From the NCBI GenBank assembly GCA_002390485.1, contig DGPO01000063.1, positions 969 through 8,504 on the forward strand: a stretch of 7,536 bases of DNA, written 5' to 3'. A model generated the notes under the pieces. It was not told where the DNA came from and ran no database searches. It was given only the letters and a program-made list of their open reading frames with translations. The stretch is from Halieaceae bacterium UBA4438. GTDB lineage: Bacteria > Pseudomonadota > Gammaproteobacteria > Pseudomonadales > Halieaceae. This document shows, in pieces, positions 5,133 through 7,536 of this stretch; positions within the stretch are counted from its first letter, which is position 1; each line of letters starts with the position of its first letter. The position numbers and the translations under genes were made by a program.

Positions 5133-6574
5133 GCACAACGCTTGTATTGTTCAGACAAGACCTCAGACTTCATGACCACCCCGCATTGATTGCCGCGGCA
5201 AGTCGCGGGCGCGTCGTGCCCGTGTTTATCTACGATGAAGAACAAGCGGGAGACTGGCACTTGGGAGGAGCCAGTCAGTGGTGGTTACACGAGAGTTTGA
5301 AGTCGCTTGAGTCCTCGATTAGCGCGCTTTCGGGGAGGCTTATTCTGCGACGCGGCGACACAATCTCGGTGCTTCGGTCGCTTCAGCAAGAGTCGGGCGC
5401 TGACGCAATCTACTTTTCGCGGCAATACCAACCGTGGTCGGCACCACTCGAGACGTTAATCAACAACGAATTTCATGACCTGAATGTTTCGATTAAGCGT
5501 TTTCCTGGCACCTTGCTTCACGAGCCAGGCTCGGTACTGACCGGATCAGGCACTGCCTTCAAGGTCTTCACACCGTTTTGGCGCGCGGCAAACAAACAGT
5601 CAGTTGCGTTGCCTTTGGGCCGACCCGACGTCGATTGGCATAGTCATCCACTCGCCAGTGATGATCTTGCTGACTGGCAATTACAGCCCGACACCCAGCG
5701 CGGTGTACCCAACTGGGCGGAGGGCTGGCAAGATCTATGGAAACCCGGCGAAGAAGGTGCCCATCTCGCGCTGACAGACTTTTTAGAAGCACCTGTTGCG
5801 CATTACGCCGAAGGCCGAGACGTACCGGCCAAGCGCTACACCTCGCGACTCTCACCGCACCTCAAGTTTGGTGAAATATCACCGCGTCAAATCTGGTCTG
5901 CAGCACAGCAACGTAAGCTGTCGGCCCCCCAATGGAGCGCGCCCATTGACAAGTTTCTCGCCGAAGTGGGTTGGCGAGAATTTTGCTATCAACTCCTCGA
6001 CTTATTCAATGACATGCCCGCGAAGCCCTTTAAACAACAGTTTGCTGGGTTTCCTTGGGGCAATAACCGAGAGCACCTGTCTGCATGGCAGCGCGGGCAA
6101 ACGGGCTATCCAATCGTTGACGCGGGAATGCGCGAACTCCAGCACACAGGCTTTATGCACAATCGCGTTCGTATGATCGTCGCGTCCTTCCTCACCAAGC
6201 ATTTGTTAGTGCATTGGATCGAAGGTGAGCGCTGGTTCTGGGACTGCCTACTGGATGCAGACATTGCATCAAATGCCTGCAGTTGGCAGTGGGTCGCGGG
6301 GTCCGGAGCAGACGCATCGCCCTACTTCCGTATTTTCAATCCGATAGCACAGGGGCAAAAATTTGATTCAGAAGGCGAGTACGTCAAGCAGTGGTGTCCT
6401 GAACTTTCGAAACTGCCCAAAAAGTACATACACGAGCCGTGGGAGGCACCTCAGATGACACTGGTAAGCGCCGACCTAGAGCTGGGGACCGACTACCCCT
6501 TGCCCATTGTCGATCACAAAACGGCACGACTCGGGGCGCTGGATGCTTACGCCGTCATTAAACAAGCCAGTTAA
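5129..6574 (+). CDS. phrB: Deoxyribodipyrimidine photolyase (class I CPD photolyase)
   Basis: This 481-residue flavoprotein repairs cyclobutane pyrimidine dimers using blue/near-UV light. An N-terminal antenna-binding alpha/beta domain (about 1-130, LVLFRQDLRLHDHPAL) precedes the helical FAD domain (about 215-470). The latter contains TSRLSPHLKFGEISPR (238-253), GWREF (281-285), TGYPIVDAGMREL (325-337), MHNRVRMI (343-350) and SPYFRIFNP (397-405). Aligned by eye to E. coli PhrB, the electron-transfer triad W306/W359/W382 is intact as W310/W363/W386, as are N341 (N345) and N378 (N382). Substrate residues E274/W277 correspond to E279/W282. This favours a true CPD photolyase over a (6-4) photolyase or signalling cryptochrome. 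The methenyl-tetrahydrofolate ligands N108/E109 of E. coli fall in a segment reading QYQPWSAP here, so the antenna cofactor may differ. It is coupled to the sirtuin gene upstream. The TAA stop lies in TTAA, which also supplies the stop of the convergent cyclase gene. Confidence 0.96.
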   Translation: MSTTLVLFRQDLRLHDHPALIAAASRGRVVPVFIYDEEQAGDWHLGGASQWWLHESLKSLESSISALSGRLILRRGDTISVLRSLQQESGADAIYFSRQYQPWSAPLETLINNEFHDLNVSIKRFPGTLLHEPGSVLTGSGTAFKVFTPFWRAANKQSVALPLGRPDVDWHSHPLASDDLADWQLQPDTQRGVPNWAEGWQDLWKPGEEGAHLALTDFLEAPVAHYAEGRDVPAKRYTSRLSPHLKFGEISPRQIWSAAQQRKLSAPQWSAPIDKFLAEVGWREFCYQLLDLFNDMPAKPFKQQFAGFPWGNNREHLSAWQRGQTGYPIVDAGMRELQHTGFMHNRVRMIVASFLTKHLLVHWIEGERWFWDCLLDADIASNACSWQWVAGSGADASPYFRIFNPIAQGQKFDSEGEYVKQWCPELSKLPKKYIHEPWEAPQMTLVSADLELGTDYPLPIVDHKTARLGALDAYAVIKQAS

Positions 6575-7359
6575 TCGTCGTCGATAATGGCGACGGCGCG
6601 CGTCCAACCCGCGGAACCGCCACGGACTTTATGCGGGAAGCAACTGACTGTGAATCCCGCGTCCGGAAGTGCTTCTAGGTTGTGCATTTTCTCCAAGTGA
6701 CAGTAACCGATATCGCGACCAGCTTTGTGTCCTTCCCAGATGATGCTAGCGTCGTTGTCCTTCGCATAACGTTCAGCGGTATAGGAGAAAGGGGCGTCCC
6801 AACTCCACGCGTCTGTTCCGGTCACGCGAACACCTCGTTCCAGTAGATACATAGTAGCTTCGTAACCCATTCCTGCACCGGCTTGGACGTAGTCTTCGCT
6901 GCCGTAGCGTTTTCCGGCAGACGTATTGACCAGCACAATGGTGAGTGGCTCCAGTGTCACCCCAATGCGCGCTAACTCTGCTTCAACGTCGCGGGCAGTC
7001 AGGACATAACCATCGGGGCGGTCCCGAAAATCAAGTTTTACGCCCGGCTGAAAACACCACTCCAGAGGCACTTCGTCAATGGTGATTGCACGCTCTGCGC
7101 CATCGAGCTTGTCATTCATTGTGCTGTGGTAGTGATACGGCGCGTCTAAATGCGTGCCGTTGTGCGTGCACAATTGAACCATTTCGACAGCCCATCCCTC
7201 GCCATCAGGCAACTCGCTTTTATCCAACCCGGGGAAGAATTCCGCCATTTGTTCTGCACCCGTATCATGCCGAATGTAGTCAATATTGGGACGCATCGGC
7301 GGTGGGTCGCTGACCACGTCATTTTCCAAATAAATCGATAGATCAATAAATCGTCTCAT
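6571..7359 (-). CDS. Cyclase/kynurenine-formamidase-family metal-dependent hydrolase
   Basis: This is a 262-residue protein of the PF04199 family, which includes bacterial kynurenine formamidase, isatin hydrolase and polyketide cyclases. The metal-binding signature H-x-G-T-H-x-D-x-P is present as HNGTHLDAP (66-74) with H76 following. FIDLSIYLEN lies at the N-terminus, and GTDAWSWDAPF (181-191), EGHKAGRDIGYCHLEK (209-224) and SAGWTRAVAI (249-258) are typical of longer proteobacterial members. KynB is nearer 210 residues, so this is more likely one of the many uncharacterised amide or lactone hydrolases than a proven kynurenine formamidase. No kynurenine-pathway gene lies in the window. The ATG at 7359 is preceded on the minus strand by a GGGGTAG stretch, a usable ribosome binding site. 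It overlaps the convergent photolyase by four bases and has its own promoter region to the right, so a role in the light response is not implied. Confidence 0.9.
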   Translation of the reverse strand: MRRFIDLSIYLENDVVSDPPPMRPNIDYIRHDTGAEQMAEFFPGLDKSELPDGEGWAVEMVQLCTHNGTHLDAPYHYHSTMNDKLDGAERAITIDEVPLEWCFQPGVKLDFRDRPDGYVLTARDVEAELARIGVTLEPLTIVLVNTSAGKRYGSEDYVQAGAGMGYEATMYLLERGVRVTGTDAWSWDAPFSYTAERYAKDNDASIIWEGHKAGRDIGYCHLEKMHNLEALPDAGFTVSCFPHKVRGGSAGWTRAVAIIDDD

Positions 7360-7458
7360 CGCTACTACCCCGTTAATCTGCTTGTCTCTTTATGTAACAC
7401 CTGTGCTCCAAAACCCTCAACACGAAAGCCCGACAGACTGAGTCTTACCGGCACTCCA

Positions 7459-7479
7459 TCAACCAACAGTAACGGTTGA
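7459..7479. repeat. Small inverted repeat TCAACC-N9-GGTTGA
   Basis: Perfect six-base arms lie at 7459-7464 and 7474-7479 with a nine-base centre, about 100 bp upstream of the cyclase start. It is not followed by a T-run on either strand, so it is not a good terminator. A regulator binding site is possible, but the arms are short enough to be chance. Confidence 0.3.
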
Positions 7480-7515
7480 CCCGTAACTTCTTAGCCCGAC
7501 CAGAGCCGAATAGAC

Positions 7516-7536
7516 ACTACCCGCACTACCCGCACT
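7516..7536. repeat. 9-bp tandem repeat ACTACCCGC running off the window
   Basis: Two full copies of ACTACCCGC (7516-7524 and 7525-7533) and the first three bases of a third (ACT, 7534-7536) end exactly at the window edge. The array may continue beyond. Nothing in the window shows its function. Confidence 0.6.

Larger units (their letters stand above)
7360..7536. other. Gene-free stretch upstream of the cyclase gene
   Basis: No convincing coding frame is seen in these 177 bases. The stretch should contain the promoter of the minus-strand cyclase gene, but only weak matches are visible (for example TTGAGG followed by an AT-rich TACATAAA on the minus strand). It holds two small inverted repeats, AGACT-g-AGTCT (7435-7445) and TCAACC/GGTTGA (7459-7479), and a short tandem repeat at the window edge. 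Any of these could be operator or noise. Confidence 0.5.

Noticed and set aside
6571..7359. Assigning the cyclase-family gene as kynB or linking it to the light island
   Set aside because: The metal motif is shared by many different hydrolases, the length differs from KynB, no kynurenine-pathway gene is present, and the gene is convergent to the island with its own upstream region.
7435..7445. AGACT-g-AGTCT as a terminator or operator
   Set aside because: Five-base arms around one base cannot form a hairpin loop, there is no T-run, and the length is compatible with chance.

Overview
The window looks like a gene-dense piece of a marine gammaproteobacterial chromosome. The protein styles recall the OM60/NOR5 (Halieaceae) group, but that placement is inferred from protein character and mid-range GC judged by eye, with no database search. 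No rRNA, tRNA, CRISPR array, insertion sequence or phage gene was seen.

Layout, left to right. Positions 1-864 hold the C-terminal part of a sodium:neurotransmitter symporter family (NSS) transporter that enters from outside the window. Convergent to it is a MerR-family regulator (872-1873, minus). A 183-bp divergent control region (1874-2056) separates it from an RNA polymerase sigma-70-type factor (2057-3343, plus). Convergent to the sigma gene is a TIGR01777/YfcH-type NAD(P)-binding SDR-superfamily protein (3345-4223, minus). Divergent from that is a two-gene translationally coupled unit: a SIRT4-like (class II) sirtuin (4284-5132) and a class I CPD photolyase (5129-6574), overlapping by GTGA. 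Convergent to the photolyase is a cyclase/kynurenine-formamidase-family metal hydrolase (6571-7359, minus), followed by 177 bp without a gene.

Reading of the locus. The block from the MerR gene to the photolyase looks like a light/photo-oxidative stress response island. LitR/CarH-type MerR repressors, alternative sigma factors, YfcH-like SDRs and photolyases are known to cluster and be light-induced in several bacteria. This version has three distinctive traits. The MerR protein has no recognisable cobalamin-binding motif but carries a Cys-rich C-terminal helical domain. The sigma factor is RpoD-like in its -35-reading helix but changed at key -10-reading positions. A sirtuin is coupled to the photolyase. 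The MerR/sigma intergenic region contains a dense set of TGTCCAG-type half-sites, partly in 11-bp phase and partly as perfect inverted repeats, overlapping the best promoter candidates on both strands. A plausible model is that the MerR protein represses itself and the sigma gene until illumination, and the sigma factor then turns on repair and protection genes. Light as the signal, and control of the sirtuin-photolyase and SDR genes by this pair, are inference.

The layout is extremely compact. All three convergent gene pairs are separated by 7 bp, 1 bp, or overlap by 4 bp, and no rho-independent terminator hairpin was seen at any of these junctions.
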